Under the pieces are notes generated by a model. The model was not told where the DNA came from. It did no database searches and saw only the letters and a list, made by a program, of their open reading frames with translations. Positions 38,885 to 50,523 of a stretch of DNA of 64,000 nt are shown in pieces; position 1 is the stretch's first letter, and the number at the start of each line of letters is the position of its first letter. Both the position numbers and the translations under genes were made by a program. Source of the stretch: Citrobacter sp. Res13-Sevr-PEB04-36 (GTDB lineage Bacteria; Pseudomonadota; Gammaproteobacteria; Enterobacterales; Enterobacteriaceae); NCBI RefSeq assembly GCF_015672735.1, contig NZ_JADABY010000023.1:1-64000 (forward strand), in the 5' to 3' direction.

Positions 38885-38964
38885 GTGCCGGATGGCGCTG
38901 GCACTTATCCGGCCTACGGGTACACCGCATTATTCAAGCCCGGTAAGCAATAATGCCACCGGGC
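38885..38964. repeat. REP element and partner between ybaL and gsk
   Basis: GTGCCGGATGGCGCTGGCAC...TTATCCGGCCTACGG followed by a more diverged hairpin unit, GCCCGGTAAGC...GCCACCGGGC, at 38938-38964. Confidence 0.85.
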
Positions 38965-38982
38965 AATGTCGCGCAATACCGC

Positions 38983-40287
38983 TTAACGCTCCCAGTAAGC
39001 CTCTTCGAGGCTGTCTTCCTTCTCCGGCAATCCGCGCGTCAGGCGCGGTGAATGCTGGTTCAGTACCTGATAACTCACGCGATTGGCATATTTACACACC
39101 TGCGCTAACGAGGAATAGGTCAGCCAGGTGTATTTGTGCTTGCTGGAGTTCGGCACATTGCCGCGATGGTAGCTGTTCGCCGTAATATCATGCAGCAGGG
39201 CCGCCAGTGCACCGTCACCCGCGCCGTTGGTGTTCATGATTTTCTCCGGGCCGCCCATGTACGGGGCAATGTGCGAATAAATGCGCAGCGGGTTGCTACA
39301 GTCTTTATGGCGCATCGCGCGGCTGAACTCGTACTGGTTGAATTCGGCAATGGCCCCCGGCAGCAGCGGATGCTGAGTTTTGCGTTTGACCTCATCTTCC
39401 GTAAAACCAGCCATATACAGGCCTACCGGACCGGCGGTACACAGCACCAAATCCACCCAATCCAGCGCTTTGTCAGATGCCAACAGCGGGTCATTCAGGC
39501 CGGTCAGCGCTTCGGCTTCTTCTTCGTTCATCGCCAGAATGGAGACATTCTCTTTCAGAAATTCCTGCCACCACTTCGGGTTATCCGCAATAACGAATTT
39601 GGTTCCTAAGGTCAGCACCACCGGGACATTGTGCTTTTTGGCGAACTCTATAGCCTTCATGGTTGCTTCTGGCATCGGCTCGCCCGGCTCACAACGCACC
39701 AGATACGAGGTCAGCACCAGCGCAGAGGCACCGGCAATCACCGACTCGGGAATGCTGTCTGCCCGCAGTTTGTTCATGTGGCCGGGGCTGATGGCGAAGG
39801 TACGCTCTCCGGATTCGCCAATCAACGTGAAGCAGCGACCAATCGGCCCGTCAACGCCCTGCAGGTAGTTCAGATCGGTACGGCTGGAGGTATTGCATAA
39901 ATAGCGATACGCGTAGCTGCCAATCTCAATATTGCTGCACATAACACCCAGCAATACCGAGCGGTCATCCGCCAGTACTGAATAGTTGTGCATGGTGTTA
40001 CCGATGGTTCCGCCCGCAAACTGATGGGTGATTAAATTTTCACGCACCAGTTCCTGATAGAGCGCCTCAGCAACATCATCGGCAATCACCAGAGAATGCC
40101 CGGCGCTTAATCCATAACGCTTCACAAAGTCGTCATCAACTTTGGCTTCTATATCCACCAGTGTCTGGTCGATACCGACGACCCAGGCGGCGCTGGTCTC
40201 GTTTTCAGGCTGAATTTGTTGCAGCAACGGATCGCGCGCGCTGACGGGAAAATAGTGTTTGGATTTGCGTTTGCCGGGAAATTTCAT
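38983..40287 (-). CDS. gsk: Inosine/guanosine kinase
   Basis: A 434-residue PfkB-family kinase that phosphorylates guanosine and inosine in purine salvage. It has an N-terminal extension before the kinase core (MKFPGKRKSKHYFPVSARD). The family signatures are GGTIGNTMHNYSVLADDRSV near residue 95 and the anion-hole/catalytic motif NTNGAGDGALAAL near residue 350, where Asp is the base. Full length compared with E. coli. Divergent from aes. Confidence 0.97.
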   Translation of the reverse strand: MKFPGKRKSKHYFPVSARDPLLQQIQPENETSAAWVVGIDQTLVDIEAKVDDDFVKRYGLSAGHSLVIADDVAEALYQELVRENLITHQFAGGTIGNTMHNYSVLADDRSVLLGVMCSNIEIGSYAYRYLCNTSSRTDLNYLQGVDGPIGRCFTLIGESGERTFAISPGHMNKLRADSIPESVIAGASALVLTSYLVRCEPGEPMPEATMKAIEFAKKHNVPVVLTLGTKFVIADNPKWWQEFLKENVSILAMNEEEAEALTGLNDPLLASDKALDWVDLVLCTAGPVGLYMAGFTEDEVKRKTQHPLLPGAIAEFNQYEFSRAMRHKDCSNPLRIYSHIAPYMGGPEKIMNTNGAGDGALAALLHDITANSYHRGNVPNSSKHKYTWLTYSSLAQVCKYANRVSYQVLNQHSPRLTRGLPEKEDSLEEAYWER

Positions 40288-40440
40288 GGTCGATTTTACA
40301 GGTGGTTAACTGAGCGATGCATGGTAGCACATTCCCTCCTGCACGCGCGATGCGGCACTAATTTTCAATATCGGACGGTGAGATCGCAGTTTATCCGCCG
40401 TTAATTTCTACAATACATCACCTTTTACAAGGAGCGTTTT

Positions 40441-42560
<2,120 letters not shown>

Positions 42561-42581
42561 AAAGGTTCACAACGCTAAAAC

Positions 42582-43268
<687 letters not shown>

Positions 43269-43360
43269 CTAAACGATACCACCATCACGCAATTGGCTCA
43301 AGAAAGGTGCTTGACGCTGAAACGTTTAACGGTGGGAAAATTGAAAATAAGAAGAGAAAA

Positions 43361-43442
43361 TGCCGGATAGCGGTGTAAACACCTTATCCGGCCTACGGTA
43401 CACGAGATTTTGTAGGCCGGATAAGCGTTAGCGCCATCCGGC
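43361..43442. repeat. REP pair between adk and htpG
   Basis: TGCCGGATAGCGG...CTTATCCGGCCTAC followed by GTAGGCCGGATAAGCG...GCGCCATCCGGC, placed 3' of htpG and upstream of adk on the reverse strand. Confidence 0.92.
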
Positions 43443-43462
43443 ATCACATTACGCAACCGTTA

Positions 43463-45337
43463 TCAGGATACCAGCAACTGGTTCATACGACGGATGAACT
43501 GGTTAGGATCTTCCAGCGTGCCGCGTTCTGCGAACAGCGCCTGATCCAGCAGCAGCTCGACCCACTCTTTAAACTGCGCGTCGTCCTGGGTGTCAGCAGT
43601 ACGTTTTACCAACACGTGGTCCGGGTTGAGTTCGAAGATGTATTTCACTTCCGGTACGGCCTGACCCGCAGCAGCAAACAGCTTCGCCATCTGCGTGCTC
43701 ATTTCGTCCGCATCGGTGGTGACGATGGCCGGCGTGTCGGTCAGACGATGCGTCAGGCGCACTTCTTTCACGCGATCGCCCAGCAGGGTTTTCACGCGCT
43801 CTACGAACGGGGTCAGAGCTTTTTCAGCTTCTTTTGCCGATTCGTCGACTTCATCCGCCAGTTTGTCGATAGACTCGTCAGCTTTAGCAACGGACTGGAA
43901 CGGCTTGCCGTCGAACTCGGTCAGGTAGTTCATCATCCACTCGTCGATGCGATCGGACAGCAACAGAACTTCGATGCCTTTCTTACGCAGCAGTTCCAGG
44001 TGCGGGCTGCTCTTCGCCGCCGCATAGCTGTCAGCGGTGATGTAGTAAATCTTCTCCTGTCCTTCTTTCATCCGCGACACGTAGTCTTCCAGCGATACGG
44101 TTTGCGCGGAGGAGTCGGTGTGCGTAGACGCGAAGCGCATCAGCTTGGCGATGGTTTCCTGGTTGGCGTGATCTTCCGCCGGACCTTCTTTCAGCACCAG
44201 GCCAAACTGTTTCCAGAAGGTCTGGTATTTTTCTGCATCGTCTTTCGCCAGTTTTTCCAGCATCTGCAGTACGCGCTTGGTCAGCGCGCTGCGCAGGTTA
44301 CGGGTGACGGCGCTGTCCTGCAGGATCTCACGGGACACGTTCAGCGGCAGATCGTTGGAATCTATCAGACCACGCACAAAGCGCAGGTAGTTCGGCATGA
44401 ACTGCTCGGCGTCGTCCATGATGAACACGCGCTGGACGTACAGCTTCAGACCGTGCTTGTGATCGCGGTTCCACATATCCCACGGGGCCTGCGACGGGAT
44501 GTACAGCAGGCTGGTGTACTCCTGCTTACCTTCCACACGGTTGTGGCTCCAGGTCAGCGGATCGGTGAAGTCATGGGCGATGTGCTTGTAGAATTCGTTG
44601 TACTCGTCGTCTTTGATTTCCGACTTGTTACGCGTCCACAGCGCCTGCGCCTTGTTGATTTTCTCCCAGGAAACTACGGTTTCACCGTCTTTCTCTTCGG
44701 ATTTTTCAATCTCTACCGGCAGTGCGATATGGTCAGAATATTTGCTGATGATGGAGCGCACGCGCCAGTCATCGAGGAACTCATCTTCCCCTTCACGCAG
44801 GTGCAGGGTGATTTCGGTGCCGCGATCGTCTTTGGTGATGTCGGCTACGGTGTACTCACCTTCGCCCGCCGACTCCCAGAACACGCCGTTCTCCGGCTTG
44901 TCGCCCGCAGCACGGGTGCGCACGGTGACTTTGTCAGCCACGATAAACGCAGAATAAAAACCGACCCCGAACTGGCCAATCAACTGGCTGTCTTTCGCCT
45001 GATCGGAACCCATAGATTCGAGGAAAGATTTGGTCCCGGATTTAGCAATGGTCCCCAAATGGTCGATAACGTCATCGCGGTTCATCCCCACGCCGTTGTC
45101 GGCAATGGTCAGCGTACGCTTATCTTTATCGAAGGAGACACGCACGCGCAGTTCACCGTCACCTTCATACAGGTCCGGGTTAGACAGCGCGCGAAAACGC
45201 AGCTTGTCTGCCGCATCAGAGGCGTTAGAGATAAGCTCACGCAGGAAGATTTCTTTATTGGAATACAGAGAATGGATCATCAGGTGCAGAAGCTGTTTTA
45301 CTTCTGACTGAAAACCACGAGTTTCTTGTCCTTTCAT
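43463..45337 (-). CDS. htpG: HtpG, Hsp90 chaperone
   Basis: A 624-residue cytosolic chaperone, the E. coli length. The N-terminal GHKL ATPase domain has [11 protein letters not shown] (ATP/Mg site Asn), [10 protein letters not shown] and [11 protein letters not shown]. It is followed by the middle domain with the catalytic arginine region and a C-terminal dimerisation domain. A sigma-32 promoter lies 55-81 bases upstream. On the opposite strand a long open frame spans most of the gene, but it is only a codon-usage shadow. Confidence 0.98.
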   Translation of the reverse strand: MKGQETRGFQSEVKQLLHLMIHSLYSNKEIFLRELISNASDAADKLRFRALSNPDLYEGDGELRVRVSFDKDKRTLTIADNGVGMNRDDVIDHLGTIAKSGTKSFLESMGSDQAKDSQLIGQFGVGFYSAFIVADKVTVRTRAAGDKPENGVFWESAGEGEYTVADITKDDRGTEITLHLREGEDEFLDDWRVRSIISKYSDHIALPVEIEKSEEKDGETVVSWEKINKAQALWTRNKSEIKDDEYNEFYKHIAHDFTDPLTWSHNRVEGKQEYTSLLYIPSQAPWDMWNRDHKHGLKLYVQRVFIMDDAEQFMPNYLRFVRGLIDSNDLPLNVSREILQDSAVTRNLRSALTKRVLQMLEKLAKDDAEKYQTFWKQFGLVLKEGPAEDHANQETIAKLMRFASTHTDSSAQTVSLEDYVSRMKEGQEKIYYITADSYAAAKSSPHLELLRKKGIEVLLLSDRIDEWMMNYLTEFDGKPFQSVAKADESIDKLADEVDESAKEAEKALTPFVERVKTLLGDRVKEVRLTHRLTDTPAIVTTDADEMSTQMAKLFAAAGQAVPEVKYIFELNPDHVLVKRTADTQDDAQFKEWVELLLDQALFAERGTLEDPNQFIRRMNQLLVS

Positions 45338-45391
45338 GTAGATCTACCTCAACAATGCCATTTTTAATGGTAAAAACACGTTGAGGGTGAA

Positions 45392-45418
45392 ATGGGGACA
45401 GGGAATGATAATTTCAAG
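45392..45418 (-). promoter_or_regulatory. Sigma-32 heat-shock promoter of htpG
   Basis: On the reverse strand CTTGAAA (45418-45412) and CCCCAT (45397-45392) are separated by 14 bases, a near-perfect match to the RpoH consensus. Confidence 0.93.
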
Positions 45419-45447
45419 CGGAAACCGCTGTCGCGGCTTCCGTTTGT

Positions 45448-46052
45448 TCAAAATTTAATCTTATGACGCCCGGCAAGAGAGTGCGACAGCGTGGTGCCAT
45501 CAACCATTTCCAGCTCGCCGCCAACCGGTACGCCGTGGGCGATACGGCTGGCTTCAACGTCATACTGCATGCACAGCTCGGCAATGTAGTTGGCAGTAGC
45601 CTCGCCTTCGACCGTCGGGTTGGTCGCCAGGATCACTTCATTGATGTGCTCAGACGCCAGCCGCTGCTCAAGACGATCAAGCCCGATATCATCAGGCCCG
45701 ATGCCATCCAGCGGCGACAGGTGTCCCATCAGCACGAAATAACGGCCGGAAAACTGCCCCGTTTGCTCAATGGCGTAGATGTCCGCAGGACTCTCTACCA
45801 CGCAAATTTGGCCGTTTTCCCGGCGACGCGGGTTCGCACAGATGTTGCATACGTCTTGTTCTGTGAAGGTACGGCAATCAGCACAGTGGCCGATTTCCGA
45901 CATCGCCTTCGTTAACGACTGCGCCAGACGCATCCCGCCGCTGCGATCGCGCTGAAGTAGCGCAAACGCCATGCGCTGCGCTGACTTCGGGCCAACGCCC
46001 GGTAGACAACGCAGTGCTTCCATAAGCTGAGTTAACAGCGGGCTGGTTTGCA

Positions 46053-46053
<1 letters not shown>
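45448..46053 (-). CDS. recR: RecR, recombination mediator
   Basis: A 201-residue protein that with RecO loads RecA on gapped, SSB-coated DNA. It has a helix-hairpin-helix ([17 protein letters not shown]), the zinc finger [16 protein letters not shown], a Toprim domain ([15 protein letters not shown]) and a C-terminal DNA-binding end. Its ATG overlaps the ybaB stop by one base; recR, ybaB and dnaX form one operon. Confidence 0.98.
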
Positions 46054-46397
<344 letters not shown>

Positions 46398-46444
46398 TCA
46401 CGTTAAGGGATGACAACCATAAAACCATGGAAAATGGCTTACGA

Positions 46445-48370
46445 TCAAATGGGGCGAATACTCTCTTCGTCCAGTTCCGCATCGAAGAAACGACGCAGCG
46501 TCTGAATGTTATTATCCGCAATAATTGACTCACGCGCCTGCGCGAGTTTTTCTTCATAAATGGCCTGACGCCACTCCAGCGGCGTGCGCACCGCAGGATT
46601 ATCATCTTCAACGATGGTCAATTCAACCGCTGAGCCCGTTAAGGTGCTCAACGCTTCGGCAAGTCGTTGCTGCGCGCCGCTGGAATTAAGGTGCCGCTGC
46701 GCGGAACGCAGGTGCAGGCAAACCACGTTGCCATTCTCTTCTTTCCAGGCATTGAGCGCCACCTGCTCCACCAGTTTGGGCAATGAAAGCTGACTGACCT
46801 GAGCGGCCCAGGGGTCGCGTTCAATGGCTTCCGCCGCCAGCTTTTCCGCCAGTTCCGGCGTTTTTTCATGCTCCAGCGCCTTTTTCAACGCTTTTGGCGT
46901 GGCAACGACTTCTTTGACTTCTGCAACAGGATTGGTCGTCTTCCAGCGATAGGCTTCTTTTTTCGCCGGTGTCTTCTCCAGCGCAGAGGCCACCGGGCGC
47001 GCCTGAACGCGTTCCGTCACCGACGCCAGTCTTTCCAGCGCAGCATTATTCACCGGCCGCGCGCGGGATGCGGCTGCCGGTTCACTCTTTTTTGCTTTGG
47101 TCGCTCCCTGAGCACGCTGCAGCTGGCTACGCGCAGCCAGCACCTGGCTGGTTGCCTCAGACAGCGGCACGTCTTGATGCGCAGGCGCAGGTTGTTGCTC
47201 CGGGGCCTGCGTTGGCGCCATTACCGCGCCAGGGGTCACGGGTGCAAACGACTGGCGGGGGACTTCAGGTTCCGGTAGCGGTACGCGCGGATGAAAAGCC
47301 AGCGCCCGCAGTAACGTCATTTCAACACCCATACGCCTGTCCGGTGCATACGGCAGCTCTTTACGTCCGATTAACAGAGTCTGGTAATACAGCTGAATAT
47401 CGGTCGGCGGCACGGTCCGCGCCAGTTCGCGCATACGTTGTTCAATGGCAGCCATATCGCTACCGAGCGCGGAAGGCGTGAGCTGAACCATTGCAATCCG
47501 GTGCAGCAACGCCAGCATCTCAACCAGCAGCGCTTCCCATTCAATACCACGTGCGGCAGCGTCATTAACCAGCGTCATGGCGCGTTCGCCATTCCCGGCA
47601 ACAACAGCCTCAACCAGAGACAGTGCCTGATCGTCGTCAAGCGTGCCAAGCATGGTGCTCACCGCCTGGGTTGAAACCTGTCCGTCACCGCTGGCAATCG
47701 CCTGATCGGTCAGGCTCAGCGCATCGCGCAGGCTGCCGTCCGCCGCACGAGACAGCAGCTGCAGCGCGCGTGGTTCGTGAGCGATATGTTCCTCATTGAG
47801 GACATGCTCAAGCTGATGACGAATCTGTTCAACATCCAGCGCTTTGAGATGAAATTGTAAACAACGCGACAGGATAGTGACCGGTAGCTTTTGCGGATCG
47901 GTGGTCGCAAGCAGGAATTTAACGTGCGACGGCGGCTCTTCGAGCGTTTTCAGCAAGGCGTTAAAACTGTGGCGTGACAGCATGTGCACTTCGTCAATCA
48001 GATAGACCTTGAAGCGTCCACGTGCGGGCGCGTACTGGACGTTATCCAGCAGGTCGCGGGTGTCTTCGACCTTGGTGCGCGACGCAGCGTCGATTTCAAT
48101 CAGATCAACAAAACGTCCCTGCTCGATTTCGCGGCAGTTGTCGCACACCCCGCAAGGCGTGGCGGTAATGCCGGTTTCACAGTTGAGTCCCTTCGCCAGC
48201 AGACGGGCGATAGAGGTTTTTCCGACGCCACGGGTGCCGGAAAAAAGATAAGCATGATGAATACGCCCTAACGACAAGCCGTTAGCCAGTGCCGTCAGCA
48301 CATGTTCCTGGCCAACGACGTCAGCAAAGGTTTGTGGGCGCCATTTTCGGGCTAAGACCTGATAACTCAT
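46445..48370 (-). CDS. dnaX: DNA polymerase III subunits tau and gamma
   Basis: Clamp-loader ATPase and replisome organiser; the full tau form has 641 residues (643 in E. coli). Domain I carries Walker A GTRGVGKTSIARLLA (near residue 45), the zinc module CGVCDNCREIEQGRF, the DEVHM Walker B and the sensor-1 region. Domain IV (residues ~370-500) is proline/alanine-rich and binds DnaB. Domain V at the C-terminus binds the alpha subunit. A programmed -1 frameshift at 47087-47093 yields gamma, about 429 residues. First gene of the dnaX-ybaB-recR operon. Confidence 0.98.
   Translation of the reverse strand: MSYQVLARKWRPQTFADVVGQEHVLTALANGLSLGRIHHAYLFSGTRGVGKTSIARLLAKGLNCETGITATPCGVCDNCREIEQGRFVDLIEIDAASRTKVEDTRDLLDNVQYAPARGRFKVYLIDEVHMLSRHSFNALLKTLEEPPSHVKFLLATTDPQKLPVTILSRCLQFHLKALDVEQIRHQLEHVLNEEHIAHEPRALQLLSRAADGSLRDALSLTDQAIASGDGQVSTQAVSTMLGTLDDDQALSLVEAVVAGNGERAMTLVNDAAARGIEWEALLVEMLALLHRIAMVQLTPSALGSDMAAIEQRMRELARTVPPTDIQLYYQTLLIGRKELPYAPDRRMGVEMTLLRALAFHPRVPLPEPEVPRQSFAPVTPGAVMAPTQAPEQQPAPAHQDVPLSEATSQVLAARSQLQRAQGATKAKKSEPAAASRARPVNNAALERLASVTERVQARPVASALEKTPAKKEAYRWKTTNPVAEVKEVVATPKALKKALEHEKTPELAEKLAAEAIERDPWAAQVSQLSLPKLVEQVALNAWKEENGNVVCLHLRSAQRHLNSSGAQQRLAEALSTLTGSAVELTIVEDDNPAVRTPLEWRQAIYEEKLAQARESIIADNNIQTLRRFFDAELDEESIRPI
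47082..47093 (-). promoter_or_regulatory. dnaX -1 frameshift site producing gamma
   Basis: On the reverse strand the slippery A AAA AAG (47093-47087) is followed in the -1 frame by GAG and TGA (ending 47082). An upstream Shine-Dalgarno-like AGGGAG about ten bases away and a downstream GC-rich potential stem are also present, as in E. coli. Confidence 0.93.
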
Positions 48371-48423
48371 TGGCTGGCTCTGAAAGGCTGGAGGGTGGAT
48401 TCACAGGGGGGTAATGCTAACAC

Positions 48424-48446
48424 AACCTCGCAGCGACGGCGAGGTT
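48424..48446. terminator. Hairpin between apt and dnaX
   Basis: AACCTCGC/GCGAGGTT with a 7-base loop. There is no T-run on either side, so it may only attenuate or stabilise apt readthrough into dnaX. Confidence 0.5.
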
Positions 48447-48486
48447 GACACGTTATATTCGGGCGTTATCGTTGCAGTCAGTTTGG

Positions 48487-48560
48487 TTTCGGGCAGCGCA
48501 CAGAAACCGGAGCGTACACGTAGTACGTGAGGATTTTGAGCACTGACCGGGGCCAAAATG
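48487..48560. repeat. Possible short intergenic repeat downstream of apt
   Basis: The segment around GGAGCGTACACGTAGTACG with the palindrome CGTACacgtaGTACG, followed by TGAGGATTTTGAGCAC, resembles a motif seen in several enterobacterial intergenic regions. I cannot name the family with certainty, and no second copy is seen in this window. Confidence 0.35.
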
Positions 48561-48579
48561 GCAAAAAAGATAGTCCGAC

Positions 48580-49131
48580 TTAGTGACCCGGGAAAGGGAC
48601 CAGGCTGTAACAGGTCAGCCCCTGTTTTTCCAGGCGCTGTTCGCCACCCAGATCGAACAAATTGATGATGAACGCCGCATCGGTCACTTCACCACCCAGA
48701 CGGCGGATCAGCTTCACGGTCGCTTCAATTGTTCCGCCGGTCGCCAGCAGATCGTCCACTACCAGAACTTTGTCGCCCGGCTTGATAGCATCAACATGGA
48801 TTTCCAGCTGATCGGTGCCGTATTCCAGCTCATAGCTTTCAGCAATCACTTCGCGTGGCAGTTTACGTGGTTTACGCACCGGAACAAACCCGACGCCCAA
48901 TCCCAATGCGACCGGCGCGCCAAACAGAAAGCCGCGCGCTTCAGTGCCGACAACTTTGGTAATGCCCGCATTTTTGTAACGCTCAACCAGCAGTTCAATG
49001 CTGAGTGCGTAAGCTTTCGGGTCTTCCAGCAAGCTGGTGACATCGCGAAAAAGAATGCCCGGTTTTGGGTAGTCGTTGATGCTTTTGATGCTATCTTTGA
49101 GAAACTCAAGCTGCTGTGCAGTTGCGGTCAT
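48580..49131 (-). CDS. apt: Adenine phosphoribosyltransferase
   Basis: Salvage enzyme that converts adenine and PRPP to AMP; 183 residues. The type I PRTase signature [16 protein letters not shown] (near residue 122) binds PRPP, and the flexible loop [19 protein letters not shown] is present. It lies upstream of dnaX on the same strand, the usual enterobacterial arrangement. Full length. Confidence 0.98.
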   Translation of the reverse strand: MTATAQQLEFLKDSIKSINDYPKPGILFRDVTSLLEDPKAYALSIELLVERYKNAGITKVVGTEARGFLFGAPVALGLGVGFVPVRKPRKLPREVIAESYELEYGTDQLEIHVDAIKPGDKVLVVDDLLATGGTIEATVKLIRRLGGEVTDAAFIINLFDLGGEQRLEKQGLTCYSLVPFPGH

Positions 49132-49325
49132 AAGTTTGTGCCTGATTGATACGGTATTACTTCACGGCGCACTATACACTTCATCCTCGACGCGTCTTGA
49201 ATGATTTTGTGTATATATTAAGAACAAAGGTTACATCTGTTTAACCTTTGACCACCTGCGCCTGTGCTCGAAAACGGTCAAATCTACTGGCTGCGTGAGA
49301 CAATTGCAACAGCGATTATTATGCT

Positions 49326-49703
49326 TCAGTGCTTTTGTTGCTCTTCATCAATCACCGGGATCCGCCACATAAAAATCAACAAGCAAGCGAGAATCACTAA
49401 CAGCAGCCCGCGTACCCACATCATCTCAACCAACCACAGCGAAACGCCAAACGTCAGTAAAATAAACACAATTGCGCGCGGCTTTGCCCCTGGCGGCATC
49501 GCGCGGTGTTTCTGCCAGTGACGCAGATAACCGCCAAACCACGAACGGTACAGCAGCCAGTCATGAAAACGCGGCGATGAGCGGGCAAAACACCAGGCGG
49601 CCAGCAGAATAAACGGTGTCGTGGGCAATAGGGGCAAAACCACACCCAGCGTGCCTAACACTACCGCTATCCAGCCAATGATGATTAGAATAATGCGTCG
49701 CAT
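49326..49703 (-). CDS. ybaN: YbaN, DUF454 inner-membrane protein
   Basis: A 125-residue membrane protein with an N-terminal hydrophobic segment (IILIIIGWIAVVLGTLGVVL), the family motif LPTTPFILLAAWCFARSSPRFHDWLL and two C-terminal segments. The start at 49703 (MRRIILIII) gives the E. coli length; a six-codon upstream extension is possible. No function is established. Divergent from priC. Confidence 0.95.
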   Translation of the reverse strand: MRRIILIIIGWIAVVLGTLGVVLPLLPTTPFILLAAWCFARSSPRFHDWLLYRSWFGGYLRHWQKHRAMPPGAKPRAIVFILLTFGVSLWLVEMMWVRGLLLVILACLLIFMWRIPVIDEEQQKH

Positions 49704-49772
49704 AATATCAATACTTAACACAGAGAATTGCTACTTTAGCATAACAGTTCTCATTTTCATCGGAGTGTTATC

Positions 49773-50300
49773 GTGAAAACCGCCCTGCTGCTTCAGAAGC
49801 TCGAAAGCCAGCTCAACAGCCTGCGGCAGCTTTGCGCCCCGTTGGCGCACCACGCAACGCTCAGCGCCCGTTTCGATCGCCACCTTTTTCGCACCCGTAG
49901 CACACGGTTACAGGCCTGTCTGGATGAAGCAGATGCCAACCTGAGCGCGTTACGTCATGCAGTTGAACACCAGCAACTCCCACAAGTTGCCTGGTTGGCT
50001 GAACATCTGGCCTCGCAACTGGAAGCGATTTCCCGTGAAACCGCCACCTGGTCACTCAGAGAGTGGGACAGCGCGTCGCCGGGGCTTGCCCGTTGGCAGC
50101 GCAAACGCGTTCAGCATCAGGAATATGAGCGTCGGCTGGTTGAGATGACGCGCGCGCGTAAGGCTCAACTGGCTCAGGCAACCGGTTTTGAGGAGCAGCA
50201 ACGCCTGCACCGGGAAGTGGAAGCCTTCGAAGCGCGTCTGGCACGTTGTCGCCATGCGCTGGAAAGAATAGAAAACGTGCTCGCGCGTATCACCCGTTAA
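49773..50300 (+). CDS. priC: PriC, primosomal replication protein N''
   Basis: A 175-residue, all-helical, arginine-rich protein that helps restart stalled forks by loading DnaB with Rep or PriA. It starts at GTG (MKTALLLQKLESQLNSLRQL) with CGGAG upstream. The helical C-terminal part (ARWQRKRVQHQEYERRLVEM) contains the SSB/DNA-contact region. It is followed closely by ybaM. Confidence 0.96.
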   Translation: MKTALLLQKLESQLNSLRQLCAPLAHHATLSARFDRHLFRTRSTRLQACLDEADANLSALRHAVEHQQLPQVAWLAEHLASQLEAISRETATWSLREWDSASPGLARWQRKRVQHQEYERRLVEMTRARKAQLAQATGFEEQQRLHREVEAFEARLARCRHALERIENVLARITR

Positions 50301-50315
50301 TTCGTCGGAGAATGT

Positions 50316-50477
50316 ATGTCGCTTGAAAATGCCCCGGACGAGGTCAAACTGGCCGTCGATTTAATTGTCTTGCTTGAAGAGAATCAGGTTGCGCCTGAAA
50401 CCGTGCTGAAAGCACTAGAGATTGTTAAGCGGGATTATGAAACGAAACAGCTCTACTCATCCAAAAAAGAACGGTAG
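50316..50477 (+). CDS. ybaM: YbaM, small conserved protein
   Basis: A 53-residue protein ([20 protein letters not shown]...) matching YbaM of E. coli in length and N-terminus. It is helical, with an acidic first half and a lysine-rich tail. It starts 16 bases after the priC stop with CGGAG upstream and is likely cotranscribed with it. Function unknown. Confidence 0.93.
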   Translation: MSLENAPDEVKLAVDLIVLLEENQVAPETVLKALEIVKRDYETKQLYSSKKER

Positions 50478-50483
50478 CAGGAT

Positions 50484-50511
50484 TGCCTGATGGCGCCACG
50501 CCACCAGGCAA
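50484..50511. repeat. Single REP unit between ybaM and mscK
   Basis: TTGCCTGATGGCGCC/CCACCAGGCAA, one REP hairpin between convergent genes. Confidence 0.8.
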
Positions 50512-50523
50512 TCACATTTCCTA

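Noticed and set aside
43616-45307. Long open frame (563 codons) on the forward strand opposite htpG
   Set aside because: It is antisense to a perfectly conserved Hsp90 gene, has arginine/histidine-rich shadow composition and no ribosome binding site or recognisable domain.
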